Shown here in pieces: positions 8,555-20,259 of a stretch of DNA of 40,565 bases. Within the stretch, counting starts at the first letter, position 1, and each line of letters opens with the position of its first letter. Position numbers and translations under genes: made by a program. The stretch is from Acidobacteriota bacterium (GTDB lineage Bacteria; Acidobacteriota; UBA6911). Where the stretch lies: the NCBI GenBank assembly GCA_017860135.1, contig JAFNAG010000016.1:1-40565 (forward strand), written 5' to 3'. The notes beneath the pieces are model-generated. The model worked only from the letters and a program-made list of their open reading frames with translations. It ran no database searches and was not told the DNA's origin.

Positions 8555-9308
8555 GGTAGAGGCCCTCGTACTGCGGCACTACCCGCTCTCCGAGGGCGAC
8601 CGCATCGTAGTCCTGATGACAAAGGAGCACGGAACACTGCGTGCAGTCGCACAGGGCGCCTGCAAGCCGCGCAGCCGCCTGGGAGGCTGCCTGGAGCCGA
8701 TGACGCACGTCTGCGTGCAGCTCTACGCCAGGGAAGGGAGCGAACTCGCGCGCATCTGGCAGTGCGAGATCGTTCGCTCCTATCTGGGCAGGAACCCGAC
8801 TCTGGACCGGGTCTTCGGGTATTCCTACTTGGGGGAGCTCAGCCAGGAGCTGGCGCAGGAAAACAATCCCAACGCTCTGCTGTTCCGGCTTCTCCTCGCG
8901 GTCCTGGATGCCGGGGAACAGATCGGCCTGAACCAGGCGTTGCTCCGGTATTTCGAACTCTGGGCGCTCCGGCTCAACGGCTGGCTGCCCGATTATGACT
9001 CTTGCCCGGCTTGCGGAAAATGTGTTAAAGATCAGGGGTTTTATGCATGGTTGGAAGCCGGCCAGGGACGCTGCCGGGCCTGCGCGGATCATCGGGGCAT
9101 CAGGGTCGGCCCCGAGGCCGCCTGCCAGCTGCAGGAGATTCTGCAGCTTTCCCCGGCACGGTTCGCCTCCGGCGCCCATTCCGCTGCCGCGCTGCGCGAT
9201 CTGGAGCGTCTGGCGCAGTCCTTGATCGAATGGCATCTGGAGAAGCGGCTCAAGTCCTACGGCACACTCAAGGAGGTGCTGGGCGTCGGCGGGCGGCCGG
9301 AACTCTGA
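8541..9308 (+). CDS. recO: DNA repair protein RecO
   Basis: Recombination mediator that helps RecR load RecA on SSB-coated DNA; 255 aa. The N-terminal OB-fold starts EVEALVLRHYPLSEGDRIV, and the zinc finger shows as CPACGKC followed by CRAC about 27 residues on. The ORF track runs 87 codons further upstream in an alternative frame of the lipoprotein gene; ATG 8541 matches the family start and overlaps that gene by 14 bp. ssb, its functional partner, is at 32624. Confidence 0.94.
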   Translation: MPTREVEALVLRHYPLSEGDRIVVLMTKEHGTLRAVAQGACKPRSRLGGCLEPMTHVCVQLYAREGSELARIWQCEIVRSYLGRNPTLDRVFGYSYLGELSQELAQENNPNALLFRLLLAVLDAGEQIGLNQALLRYFELWALRLNGWLPDYDSCPACGKCVKDQGFYAWLEAGQGRCRACADHRGIRVGPEAACQLQEILQLSPARFASGAHSAAALRDLERLAQSLIEWHLEKRLKSYGTLKEVLGVGGRPEL

Positions 9309-9380
9309 GACGCCCGGAAGGGCGTCCCGCGGAACCTCGGCGCCGGAAATATCAGAAACCGTACCGCCCAGGCAGGCCTT

Positions 9381-10292
9381 ATGCAAAAAAAGAACTTCCA
9401 GCAGATCATTCTCACATTGCAGCAATACTGGGACCGTCACGGGTGCGCACTCCAGCAGCCGTATGACCTGGAAGTCGGCGCCGGCACCATGGCGCCCGAA
9501 ACCTTCCTGAGAGTGCTGGGGCCCGACCCATACCGGGTGGCCTACGTAATGCCTTCGCGCCGGCCCGCGGACGGCCGGTACGGAGACAATCCCAACCGCG
9601 TGCAGAAGCACTATCAATACCAGGTCATCCTGAAACCTGCGCCGCCCGATGCGCAGGACCTGTATCTCAGGAGCCTGGAAGCGCTCGGCATCAGCCTCCG
9701 GGAACACGACCTGCGCTTCGAAGAAGATAACTGGGAATCGCCGACGCTCGGCGCCTGGGGCATCGGCTGGCAGGTGCTGCTCGACGGCCTCGAAATCACT
9801 CAGTTCACCTATTTCCAGCAGGCAGGGGGAATCGACCTCGACCCGGTGAGCTGCGAGATCACCTACGGGCTCGAACGCATCGCCACGTTCATCTCCGAGG
9901 TGGACAGCATCTACGACCTTGCCTGGACGGAAGGGCTGAGTTATCGGGCTGTGCGGCACCGGGAAGAAGTCGAGTTCTCAAAATACAATTTCGAAGCCGG
10001 GAACATCCCCATGCTCTTCAGCCTCTTCAACCTCTACGAGGAAGAGTGCAGGCGGCTCCTGGCGCAGGATCTTGTCCTGCCCGCATACGATTACTGTCTC
10101 AAATGCTCCCACGCGTTCAACCTGCTCGACTCGAGGGGAGCCATCAGCGTCACGGAGCGCGTCGGTTTGATCGCGCGCGTGCGCCAACTTGCCTGCGAGG
10201 TGGCGCGAAGGTATGTGGCAACCTGCCCGCCGCGGGAAGCTCCCGTGCTTCCCGCCGGCGGCCCCAGTGAAACCGCTGCCGGGAACTCCTGA
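9381..10292 (+). CDS. glyQ: Glycyl-tRNA synthetase alpha subunit
   Basis: Catalytic subunit of the bacterial alpha2-beta2 glycyl-tRNA synthetase, 303 aa. The opening [17 protein letters not shown], the segment [12 protein letters not shown] and the motif [17 protein letters not shown] are hallmarks of this class II enzyme. It starts at ATG 9381, 72 bp after recO. glyS follows after 9 nt, so the two subunits are coordinately expressed. Confidence 0.98.
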   Translation: MQKKNFQQIILTLQQYWDRHGCALQQPYDLEVGAGTMAPETFLRVLGPDPYRVAYVMPSRRPADGRYGDNPNRVQKHYQYQVILKPAPPDAQDLYLRSLEALGISLREHDLRFEEDNWESPTLGAWGIGWQVLLDGLEITQFTYFQQAGGIDLDPVSCEITYGLERIATFISEVDSIYDLAWTEGLSYRAVRHREEVEFSKYNFEAGNIPMLFSLFNLYEEECRRLLAQDLVLPAYDYCLKCSHAFNLLDSRGAISVTERVGLIARVRQLACEVARRYVATCPPREAPVLPAGGPSETAAGNS

Positions 10293-10301
10293 GATTTCTC
10301 T

Positions 10302-12395
10302 ATGGATACTGCCGAACTGCTTGTGGAACTTGGTACCGAGGAGGTCCCCGCCTCCATGCTCGAAGATGCCACCCGGCAATTCGCCCGGCTGCTGATCGAC
10401 GGGCTGCACGCGGAGCGTCTGTCCGCGGAAACCGGAGAGGTCTGGTGCACTCCCCGTCGCATGATCGTTGCCCTGAAATCGGTTCCGAAGCGGCAGGAGG
10501 ACCTCATGGAAACCATCCTGGGGCCGCCCCGAAAGGTCTCCTTTGACGCGGACGGAAAACCGACCCGTGCTGCAATTGCCTTTGCGGAGAAAAACGGCGT
10601 TCCGCTCGCACGGATTCGGATCGTCGACACTCCCAAGGGAGAATACCTGACCGCCCGGCGAAAACAGAAAGGGGAGAGCACCGCGCGTGTCCTGCAGCGG
10701 GTCATCCCCGCCGCCATCGGGGGAATCCAGTTTCCGAAGTCCATGGTGTGGACCGCGGACAAGTTCCGTTTTGCCCGCCCGCTGCGATGGATCGTGGCTC
10801 TGTTTGCGGGGAAGGTTGTGAGATTCACCGTCGCCGGCGTCCCCTCCTCACGCTTCACCCGGGGCCACCGGTTTACGGGAAAGTCCCGGATCCCGGTGAG
10901 CGGCGCCGAGGCACTCCGCGAGTCTCTGCGGGAGAACGGCGTCATCGTGGACCCCGCGCAGCGTGCCCGGATGATTCGCACGGGCCTCGATCAGGCCGCT
11001 GCGGAGGCCGGCGGCAGGCTGCTGCCGGACGAAGACCTTCTGGCCACCGTGGTCAACCTCAATGAGTGCCCCTCCGTGGTGCGGGGCGCCTTCGACAACC
11101 GCTTCCTGGATCTGCCCGGGGAAATCCTGATCACCGTGATGCGGGAGCACCAGAAATACTTTTCGGTCGTGGACCCGGATGGGCGCCTGCTCCCGTATTT
11201 CCTCGCCGTCATCAACACCAGCGGGGATTCTGGCGGCAAGATCCGCGGCGGGCACGAGCGCGTGCTGCGTGCCCGCTTCGCGGACGCCGCCTTCTTCTGG
11301 AATACCGATCGCAAGATCCCGCTGGGAGAGCGGGAATCATCGCTGAAGGGTGTGTTGTTCCAGCAGAGACTCGGATCCTATGCGGACAAAACCCGCCGCA
11401 TTCTCGCCCTGCTGCCCCATTTGACCGGCCCGGCGGGCTGCGGCTCGGCACCTACCGGGGTGGAAACCGCCGCGCACCTGATGAAATGCGATCTCGTGAC
11501 CGAAATGGTCAAGGAATTCACGGATCTGCAGGGTATTGTCGGCGGACTGTACGCTAGGGCGGAAGGATACCCGGATACAGTGTGGCGCGCGATCTACGAG
11601 CAGTACCAGCCGAAGAGCACCGCATCCCCATCCCCTTCCACCCTGCCGGGCGCAGTGCTTTCGCTTGCCGACCGCCTGGACACGGTGTGCGGATGCTTCT
11701 CGGTGGGACTGATTCCAAAGGGGTCGAAGGATCCGTTCGCCGTCCGCAGGCAGGGAAACGGTTTTCTCAAGATCCTCCTCGACCACCATATCCGGCTGTC
11801 ACTGGACCGCCTGATCGCCGCGGGCCTCCAGGCGCTCGACGCCGATTCGCAGGAAACTGCCGCGGAAATCAAGAGGTTTTTCGAGGGGAGGCTGCGATTC
11901 CTGTTTGAGGAAGCGGGATTCTCCTACGACTGCATCAACGCCGCGCTGGCTGCGGGATACGATGACCCCGCCGATGCCGCCGAACGCGTGCGCGCGCTGC
12001 AGGAGCTGCGCCAGGAACCCGATTTCCTGGCATTGGCATCGAGTTTCAAGCGCGTCATGAACATCCTGGCACAGTCGGAAGCATCGGAGGATCTGCCGCA
12101 ACCGGATCTCATGAGCGATGCCGCCGAGATCGCACTCTTTCAGCGCTATCTTGAAATCGTCCCGGAAGTGGAAGCAGCGCGCAACAACCGCCAATACTCT
12201 GCAGCCCTGCGCCTGATGGCCTCGTTGCGGGGAGCCGTCGATGAATTTTTCGAACAGGTGCTGGTCATGGCCGAAGATCCCGCGCTGCGCAGGAACCGCC
12301 TGGCACTTCTCCGCGGGCTTGCCCGCCAGTTTCTCAGCGTCGCGGACATCTCCACTACCTTTGTCCCTTGGCCCGCAGATTTGAACCCGTTTTAG
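10302..12395 (+). CDS. glyS: Glycyl-tRNA synthetase beta subunit
   Basis: tRNA-binding beta subunit of the tetrameric enzyme, 697 aa, the normal length. The N-terminus LLVELGTEEVPASML, the segment FPKSMVW near residue 146, the HD-like core (LVTEMVKEFTDLQGIVGG, then YARAEGYPDTV) and the C-terminal anticodon-binding-type helices (FEQVLVMAEDPALRRNRLALL) are all present. The stop codon itself lies inside a REP-like repeat (cgttttag...), so the gene end is fused to the repeat discussed below. Confidence 0.97.
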   Translation: MDTAELLVELGTEEVPASMLEDATRQFARLLIDGLHAERLSAETGEVWCTPRRMIVALKSVPKRQEDLMETILGPPRKVSFDADGKPTRAAIAFAEKNGVPLARIRIVDTPKGEYLTARRKQKGESTARVLQRVIPAAIGGIQFPKSMVWTADKFRFARPLRWIVALFAGKVVRFTVAGVPSSRFTRGHRFTGKSRIPVSGAEALRESLRENGVIVDPAQRARMIRTGLDQAAAEAGGRLLPDEDLLATVVNLNECPSVVRGAFDNRFLDLPGEILITVMREHQKYFSVVDPDGRLLPYFLAVINTSGDSGGKIRGGHERVLRARFADAAFFWNTDRKIPLGERESSLKGVLFQQRLGSYADKTRRILALLPHLTGPAGCGSAPTGVETAAHLMKCDLVTEMVKEFTDLQGIVGGLYARAEGYPDTVWRAIYEQYQPKSTASPSPSTLPGAVLSLADRLDTVCGCFSVGLIPKGSKDPFAVRRQGNGFLKILLDHHIRLSLDRLIAAGLQALDADSQETAAEIKRFFEGRLRFLFEEAGFSYDCINAALAAGYDDPADAAERVRALQELRQEPDFLALASSFKRVMNILAQSEASEDLPQPDLMSDAAEIALFQRYLEIVPEVEAARNNRQYSAALRLMASLRGAVDEFFEQVLVMAEDPALRRNRLALLRGLARQFLSVADISTTFVPWPADLNPF

Positions 12396-12686
12396 AGCGC
12401 GCGGGCTGAAGAGGGTGTCCAACGGTTGCACCACGGCAAGCTGAGGCGCAAAGCGCCGGAAGTGAATAGCACCGCGCGTCAGCGCGGGGTTAGGGCGCGG
12501 CCATAACCGAGGCCCGAAGGGCCGGCACATACTGCATATTTTCAGGAATTTAGTGCCGCACCTACGGCGCTCAACCACGCTCCATCTCTATCCCGGCCTG
12601 ACGGCCGGGCCTGTTTATTGCCGGCCCTTCGGGCCTCGTCGGACCGTGAAACAACCGTTGGACACCCTCCGAAGCCCATGCTCACT
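12388..12686. repeat. REP-like 36-nt palindrome split by an insertion
   Basis: Left part 12388-12411 (ending ggctGAAG) and right part 12671-12686 (starting GAAGccc) rejoin, dropping one GAAG, to a 36-mer that matches the intact copy at 33204-33239 at 33 of 36 positions. The reconstructed stem is roughly gcgcgggc/gcccatgc around a TGAA loop. The glyS stop codon lies in its left end. Confidence 0.75.
12412..12670. mobile_element. MITE-like foldback element with 17-bp inverted ends
   Basis: A 259-bp element without coding capacity. Its ends are perfect 17-bp inverted repeats: agggtgtccaacggttg (12412-12428) and its complement (12652-12668), plus two unpaired bases at the right. A further five-base match follows after three mismatches. 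Inside are five GC hairpins: ggcgc/gcgcc (12445-12457), ccgcgc/gcgcgg (12472-12487), ggccc/gggcc (12511-12523), cccggcc/ggccggg (12592-12609) and a second ggccc/gggcc (12622-12634). The arms at 12509-12527 and 12619-12637 are also complementary to each other. GAAG flanks both sides as a probable target duplication. No transposase is nearby. Confidence 0.75.
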
Positions 12687-12806
12687 TTCCGGGCGTGGCC
12701 GGAACCACGCTCTGCTTTTCCCGACTCCCGGCTTCTGACTCCGCCGGACCGAATTTGACAACAGAGTCCGGAGACTGGCCGCAGCAAAACGCTCCGCCGG
12801 CCTGCC

Positions 12807-15581
<2,775 letters not shown>

Positions 15582-15725
15582 CGAGACAATCTCCTGAATG
15601 ACTGTGAAGCCGCCTGGCGCATGCCGTCCGCAGCGCTGCGAGTCGGGAACCCGACATCTTTGTCCTGCCGGCCCAGGTCAAACGGCGCCAATAAAAGAAA
15701 TCATCGCTGCATACACAAGTCTTAT

Positions 15726-15755
15726 CGAATACTTGAAATCACCCCCCAAAGTCAA
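15726..15755 (-). promoter_or_regulatory. Possible promoter of ppdK
   Basis: Minus-strand TTGACT (15750-15755), an 18-nt spacer and a poor -10, TATTCG (15726-15731). It lies about 145 nt upstream of the ppdK start. The weak -10 keeps this tentative. Confidence 0.25.
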
Positions 15756-15774
15756 GCCCGCCTCGCATGGTGGG

Positions 15775-16038
15775 TGCGATCGGAAGTGGAACTCACAATC
15801 TTCGGTGGAATTCGGACAAAAGGACGCGTCGCGCAGCGATTCACGACAGAATTTATCAATTGTCAATGGTCATTTGTCATTTGGTGCTGCGAGCTCTTGA
15901 CCTGTGTGGTCGAGGTGCTGCGAATAGGGGCAGGCTCGCGATTCTCCGTGACGAAGCTCCAAATTAATCCAAACGAAAATGACAATTGACAAATGACATT
16001 TGACAAATTTCTTTTTGTTGGATTCCACTCCGATTGCA
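15775..16038. repeat. Foldback element, family TCATTTGTCAT, copy A
   Basis: About 264 bp bounded by inverted ends: tgcgatcggaagtgg (from 15775) and ccactccgattgca (to 16038). Nested inside is a second inverted pair of degenerate heptamer-type repeats: gtcaatggtcatttgtcat (15862-15880) against the complementary run in 15975-16007. It shares a 27-nt block (15854-15880) at 26/27 identity, and a 13-nt block gtcgcgcagcgat (15828-15840) at 12/13, with copy B at 26792-27038, which lies in the opposite orientation. It is bordered by imperfect 12-nt direct repeats gcctcgcayggt (15760-15771 and 16039-16050). No coding capacity. Confidence 0.75.
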
Positions 16039-16077
16039 GCCTCGCACGGTTGCACGGTTTCAGAACGGTCGAAATGA

Positions 16078-16182
16078 GCTTCACCATGGAGAACACGGGG
16101 CACGCCGAGAGCAGCACCGGTTGGGCTTTCGGGTATTACCGGTGCATCTCCAAAACAGACTTCTCTGAATCCTCAGTTCTCT
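16078..16182. repeat. CACAGAG-type foldback repeat, copy 1
   Basis: The left arm gcttcaccatggagaacac (16078-16096) is 18/19 identical to 20118-20136. The right arm around 16161-16182 reads, in reverse complement, agagaactgagg, matching the same arm. The sequence gggaatgagccg after it (16185-16196) also recurs at 20169-20180. An additional perfect 8-bp pair gcaccggt/accggtgc lies at 16114-16145. Confidence 0.55.
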
Positions 16183-16247
16183 CCGGGAATGAGCCGCGCT
16201 GCGGTGATGCGCCGGATCGATTGGTGGGGTGGTGGGAACCTCGCAGG

Positions 16248-16293
16248 CTGGGGGCACCTGGCCGCCGGTCATCCGGCGGGCCTGCGCCCCCAG
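16248..16293. terminator. Strong GC hairpin downstream of lpxD
   Basis: Outer arms ctgggggc (16248-16255) and gcccccag (16286-16293) enclose an inner perfect stem ccgccgg-tcat-ccggcgg (16262-16279). It lies about 65 bp past the lpxD stop. There is no U-tract on either strand, so it is not a textbook intrinsic terminator; it could protect the 3' end or simply be another palindromic repeat. Confidence 0.4.
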
Positions 16294-16359
16294 TCTGAGA
16301 GTCAGCTTCTCGAATAGCCTGATAGACTTATCGGCAGGAAAACCCTCGACTGCAGCCGT

Positions 16360-17400
16360 TTATTCAACTTTGTTCCGCTGCAGGACGCCCCTGAGCCGCT
16401 CCAATTCATTCTCGAGGGCGCGGATCCGCCGCTGCATCTCCGGCAGTTTCGGCAGGGCGATGACGGTTCTTCTCCAGAGGGCATTGTCGAATCCGGGCGA
16501 CCCGGAAAGCACCGCCCCGGCGGCGATTTCTCCGTGCACCCCGCTCTGGGCCGTGATAATGGCGCCGTCACCCACTTCCTGGTGCCCGGCAAATCCGGCC
16601 TGCCCGCCGGCCTGCACGTTGCGCCCGAGCCTAGTCGACCCTGCCAGGCCGACCTGGGCTGCCAGGACCGTATTTTCGCCGACCTGCGATCCATGGCCAA
16701 TCTGGACCAGGTTGTCAAGCTTGGCGCCGCGCCGGATCCTCGTGTCGCCGACAGCGGCCCGGTCGATCGTAGTGTTGGCACCGATCTCCACATCATCCTC
16801 AATAATCACCCGTCCCGTTTGCCGGATCTTGTAATACGTGCCGTCTCCGACCGGCGCGAAGCCGAAGCCGTCGCAGCCGATGATACTGCCATTCTGGATG
16901 ATCACCCTGTGCCCGATCTCGCACAGCTCGCGCACGATGACGCCGGCATGCAGGACTGCGTCATCCCCGATCGTCACGCCCGGATAGAGGATCACGTGCG
17001 GGTACAGCGTCGCGCGCGCGCCGAGCCGGCAGCCGCTGCCGATCACCGTGAACGGCCCTACGCTGGCGTCCGGCCCGAGCGTCGCATCCGCTGCAATGAC
17101 AGCGGTGCTGTGGATGCCGCGTTCGGGTTCCACCGGCGTATGGAAGAGCTCCAGGGCATGCGCGAACGCGAGATAAGGATTGGGCGTCCTGAGGCTCGGG
17201 ACCGCCACCGCGGGCACATCCGGGCCAAGGATGATCGCGGAAGCGCGCGTGTGCCTGATGTGCTGGATATACTTGCGGTTGGATACGAAGGTCAGGTCTC
17301 CCGGCCCGGCTTCTTCGATCCCCGCAATGCCCGTGATTTCGACGTCCCTTTCCGCCTCCATGCGGCAGGAGAGTTTTCTGGCGATTTCTGAGAGTTTCAT
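16360..17400 (-). CDS. lpxD: UDP-3-O-acylglucosamine N-acyltransferase LpxD
   Basis: Adds the N-linked acyl chain in lipid A synthesis (third step). Of the 346 residues, 1-95 form the uridine-binding domain, followed by about ten left-handed hexapeptide repeats (for example GVTIGDDAVLHAGVIV) and a C-terminal helix that is charged and coiled-coil-like (RIRALENELERLRG). The catalytic histidine is in NLVQIGHGSQVGENT (His236). It starts at ATG 17400, and its neighbour murJ is divergent. No other lpx gene is in the window, so it is separated from the usual fabZ-lpxA cluster. Confidence 0.96.
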   Translation of the reverse strand: MKLSEIARKLSCRMEAERDVEITGIAGIEEAGPGDLTFVSNRKYIQHIRHTRASAIILGPDVPAVAVPSLRTPNPYLAFAHALELFHTPVEPERGIHSTAVIAADATLGPDASVGPFTVIGSGCRLGARATLYPHVILYPGVTIGDDAVLHAGVIVRELCEIGHRVIIQNGSIIGCDGFGFAPVGDGTYYKIRQTGRVIIEDDVEIGANTTIDRAAVGDTRIRRGAKLDNLVQIGHGSQVGENTVLAAQVGLAGSTRLGRNVQAGGQAGFAGHQEVGDGAIITAQSGVHGEIAAGAVLSGSPGFDNALWRRTVIALPKLPEMQRRIRALENELERLRGVLQRNKVE

Positions 17401-17568
17401 GTTTCCCAGGATTTCTCAGGCAGCAGGCGAGCCTGGATTGCGCCGCGGAAAAAGCCCGCGCCAGCCCGGTCCTGTGTCGAGGAAAGTCATAAAAATCAAT
17501 GCATTGCCGGTTTGCCAGGCTATGGTAGTATAGGTGCTCGATTCAGTCAAGGAATAGGCCGCGGATTG

Positions 17569-19209
17569 ATGTCCAACCGAACTGGTGACGGTCACTCTCA
17601 GATCTCACAGGAGTCATTGCCGCCGGACTCGGGCCGGGGCTTGGCCGGTGCCGCCGGATCCATAAGCGCTGCCACCATGATGAGCAGGATCCTCGCCATG
17701 GGGCGCGAAATGGTCATGTCGGCATATTTCGGCGCCGGTTTTGCCACGGACGCATTCAACATCGCCTTCCGCATCCCGAACCTGTTGCGAGATCTCTTCG
17801 CCGAAGGGGCACTCAGCTCCGCTTTCGTGCCGACCTTCGTGCGCACGATGACCGAAAAGGGCAGGGAAGAAGCCTGGCTGCTCGCAAACCGGGTCATCAA
17901 TGCCCTTGTCGTCATCCTTTCGGGAGTCACCCTGCTCTTCTTTTTTGGCGCCCATTGGTTTGTCTACCTTTTCGCTTCGCAGTCCGCCTCGATTCCCGGC
18001 AAGTTCGAGCTCACCGTCCAAATGACGCGCATCATGTCCCCCTTTCTGCTCTGCGTCGCACTTGCCGCGGCAGTCATGGGAATGCTGAATGCGCACGGAA
18101 AGTTTTTTATCCCGGCGCTGGCGCCGTGTGCCTTTAACATCTGCTCGATCCTGGCAGGCGTGTTCCTGTCCCCGCTCATGCCGCGCTTTGGTCTGGAGCC
18201 GGTCGTTTCCATGGCTATCGGTGCACTCGCAGGAGGGGCAAGCCAGTTTCTGGTCCAGCTCCCGTCAGCCGCCAGGATCGGGTTCCGTTACCGGCCCATT
18301 CTCAATTTCAAGGACCCGGGAGTCCGCCAGATCGCCGCCCTCATGCTGCCGGCCGTGATCGGCCTGTCAGCCACCCAGATCAACATCGTTGTTGACAGCC
18401 AGCTCGCAACCCGCTTCGGAAACGGACCGGTATCCTACCTGAATTATGCTTTCCGCCTGATGCAGCTGCCGATCGGACTGTTCGGAGTCGCTATCGCGAC
18501 CACCACGCTGGCCGCCGTCTCGATCCATGCGGCCCGTAACAACATGGCCCGCCTGCGCGAAACAGTGGCCGGCAGCCTGCGCCTGGCCGCCTGCCTGACC
18601 TTTCCCGCCACGGTAGGCCTGATCCTCTTCCGGCAGGAAATCATCGAACTGCTCTATCAGAGGGGACGTTTCCTGGCTTCCGATACCCTGCAGACCAGCC
18701 AGGTGCTGTTCCTCTATGCCTTGGCGCTGTTCGCCTATTCCGCGGTCAAGATCCTGGTGCCGACGTTCTACGCCCTGAACGACACAAGGACCCCGGTGCG
18801 CTTCAGCGTGATCACGGTCGCAGTCAAAGTGGCCGTCAACTTCCTGCTGATCATTCCCCTGGGGTTCCTCGGGCTGGCACTCGCTACAGCAGTCGCCTCA
18901 TGGCTCAACTTCCTGCTGCTGGCGCGCAGCTTCATCAGGAAGACCCAGCCGGGCTGGCAGCCCGCCGACCTCCTGGTCTACCTTCGGATCGCGGCTGCAT
19001 CCCTCCTTATGGGACTCATCGCGTACGTTGCACATGCGGGCAGCCGGATGCTTTTGCCGGTGCGGGGAGGCGCGGGACTGGCGCTGCACCTCGGCATCGC
19101 GATCGCCGCCGCCATGGCGGCGATACTCCCCCTGCTGCGCCTCTTCCGGGTGGAGGAGGAGCGGGAACTTTCCGGGATGGTGAGGCGCCTTGCCGGGAGA
19201 TTCCGATGA
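17569..19209 (+). CDS. murJ: Lipid II flippase MurJ
   Basis: Polytopic membrane protein (MVIN/MOP superfamily) that moves lipid-linked peptidoglycan precursor across the inner membrane; 546 aa with about 14 hydrophobic segments. Signature parts are SRILAMGREMVMSAYFGAG, DAFNIAFRIPNLLRDLFAEGALSSAF in pieces, and FYALNDTRTPVR. The ORF track extends 19 codons upstream, but ATG 17569 is the only ATG near the family start; the first 25 residues are a hydrophilic tail. Its stop overlaps the xerD start as ATGA. Confidence 0.95.
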   Translation: MSNRTGDGHSQISQESLPPDSGRGLAGAAGSISAATMMSRILAMGREMVMSAYFGAGFATDAFNIAFRIPNLLRDLFAEGALSSAFVPTFVRTMTEKGREEAWLLANRVINALVVILSGVTLLFFFGAHWFVYLFASQSASIPGKFELTVQMTRIMSPFLLCVALAAAVMGMLNAHGKFFIPALAPCAFNICSILAGVFLSPLMPRFGLEPVVSMAIGALAGGASQFLVQLPSAARIGFRYRPILNFKDPGVRQIAALMLPAVIGLSATQINIVVDSQLATRFGNGPVSYLNYAFRLMQLPIGLFGVAIATTTLAAVSIHAARNNMARLRETVAGSLRLAACLTFPATVGLILFRQEIIELLYQRGRFLASDTLQTSQVLFLYALALFAYSAVKILVPTFYALNDTRTPVRFSVITVAVKVAVNFLLIIPLGFLGLALATAVASWLNFLLLARSFIRKTQPGWQPADLLVYLRIAAASLLMGLIAYVAHAGSRMLLPVRGGAGLALHLGIAIAAAMAAILPLLRLFRVEEERELSGMVRRLAGRFR

Positions 19210-20093
19210 ACCGCGACTGGCTGGCGGAATATGAAGTGTATCTGCGCGTCGAGAAGGGGCTCTCCCGCAACACCTTGATGGCATACCGGCGGGACCTCAG
19301 CTCGCTGCAGGAATTCGCCGGACGAAGCAACCTGTCCCTGATCGAGGTCACTCGCGACGTCGTCGTCGCATGGAGCCAGTCGATGCGGCGCAGCGGGCTT
19401 TCTCCCCGGTCGGTTGCGCGCGCGCAGATCGCCGCGCACGGTTTCTTCCGTTTCATGGTCGGAGACCGTGTCCTGGCCGCGGATCCCACGGAGAACCTGG
19501 AATCCCTCCGGCCTATCCGCAAGCTGCCTCGATACCTCAACAAGGACGAGATCGACCGCTTGTTGCGGACTCCCGATCCCTCCACTCCGCGTGGCAGCCG
19601 AGACCGGGCCATGATCGAAGTCCTTTACGCCTCCGGCTTGCGCGTCGGCGAGCTTGTCGCTCTCAGCCTGGCGCAGATCGATCCCTCCCTCGGCGTTCTC
19701 AACTGCATGGGCAAAGGGAATAAAGAGCGCGTTGTGCCGGTCGGAGCCGAGGCACTCAAGTGGGTGAACCGGTACCTCCGGGAAGCGCGGCCCGCGCTGA
19801 TAAGAAAAAAACAGAGCAACTTCCTGTTCGTCTCCCGTCTCGGGAGAGGAATGACCCGCCAGGGATTCTGGAAAGCCCTGCGCACCTACGGGCGCCAGGC
19901 CGGCATCCGTAAGACGCTGACACCCCATATGCTGAGGCATTCCTTCGCAACCCACCTCCTGGAAAACGGCGCAGACCTGCGGTCGGTGCAGGCCATGCTG
20001 GGCCACGCCGACATATCCACCACCCAGATCTACACCCATGTAACCCAGGAACGGTTGCGGAAGATCTACGAAAAATTCCACCCTCGAGCCTGA
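19206..20093 (+). CDS. xerD: Tyrosine recombinase XerC/XerD
   Basis: Chromosome-dimer-resolving recombinase of 295 aa. The N-terminal SAM-like core-binding domain spans about 1-90. The catalytic residues are all visible: Arg146 (ASGLRVGEL), Lys170 (MGKGNKER), His241 and Arg244 ([11 protein letters not shown]), His267 (LGHADI) and Tyr276 (TQIYTHV). Length, lack of extra domains and the MurJ neighbourhood argue for the housekeeping Xer enzyme rather than an integrase. XerD is preferred over XerC on general resemblance. The ORF track extends far upstream inside murJ; the ATGA overlap at 19206 fixes the start. Confidence 0.92.
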   Translation: MNRDWLAEYEVYLRVEKGLSRNTLMAYRRDLSSLQEFAGRSNLSLIEVTRDVVVAWSQSMRRSGLSPRSVARAQIAAHGFFRFMVGDRVLAADPTENLESLRPIRKLPRYLNKDEIDRLLRTPDPSTPRGSRDRAMIEVLYASGLRVGELVALSLAQIDPSLGVLNCMGKGNKERVVPVGAEALKWVNRYLREARPALIRKKQSNFLFVSRLGRGMTRQGFWKALRTYGRQAGIRKTLTPHMLRHSFATHLLENGADLRSVQAMLGHADISTTQIYTHVTQERLRKIYEKFHPRA

Positions 20094-20121
20094 ACCCGGC
20101 AAGGCACACAGAACAATGCTT

Positions 20122-20237
20122 CACCACGGAGAACACTGAGGACACAGAGCAACGATGCCTCAGGATCGGGGAATGAGCCGGCGCTCGCATGATTCGACGC
20201 CAGTCAATTCTCTGTGCTTTCAGTGTGCTTTGTGGTG
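20122..20237. repeat. CACAGAG-type foldback repeat, copy 2
   Basis: Two 28-nt arms in inverted orientation: caccacggagaacactga... (20122-20149) and ...tcagtgtgctttgtggtg (20210-20237), matching at about 22 of 28 positions around a 60-nt loop. It lies between the convergent xerD and lptFG stops, so a transcript from either side would form the hairpin. Relatives are at 16078-16182 and 34229-34255. Confidence 0.6.
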
Positions 20238-20259
20238 TATTTTGGAGGTGCAATGACCG

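Noticed and set aside
8106-9959. Minus-strand ORF of 617 codons
   Set aside because: It is antisense to the lipoprotein gene, recO and glyQ, all with strong family support; long shadow frames are expected in GC-rich coding DNA.
12693-12710. Hairpin gcgtgg/ccacgc as a glyS terminator
   Set aside because: Six-base stem, about 300 bp past glyS beyond the inserted element, followed only by a weak pyrimidine run.
15854-16007. CRISPR-like repeat array
   Set aside because: The repeated heptamers are degenerate, lack regular spacers and form inverted rather than direct arrays; no cas genes.
19206-20093. Tyrosine recombinase as a sign of an integrated element
   Set aside because: Length and catalytic pattern are those of housekeeping Xer, it is coupled to murJ, and no att repeats or phage genes surround it.
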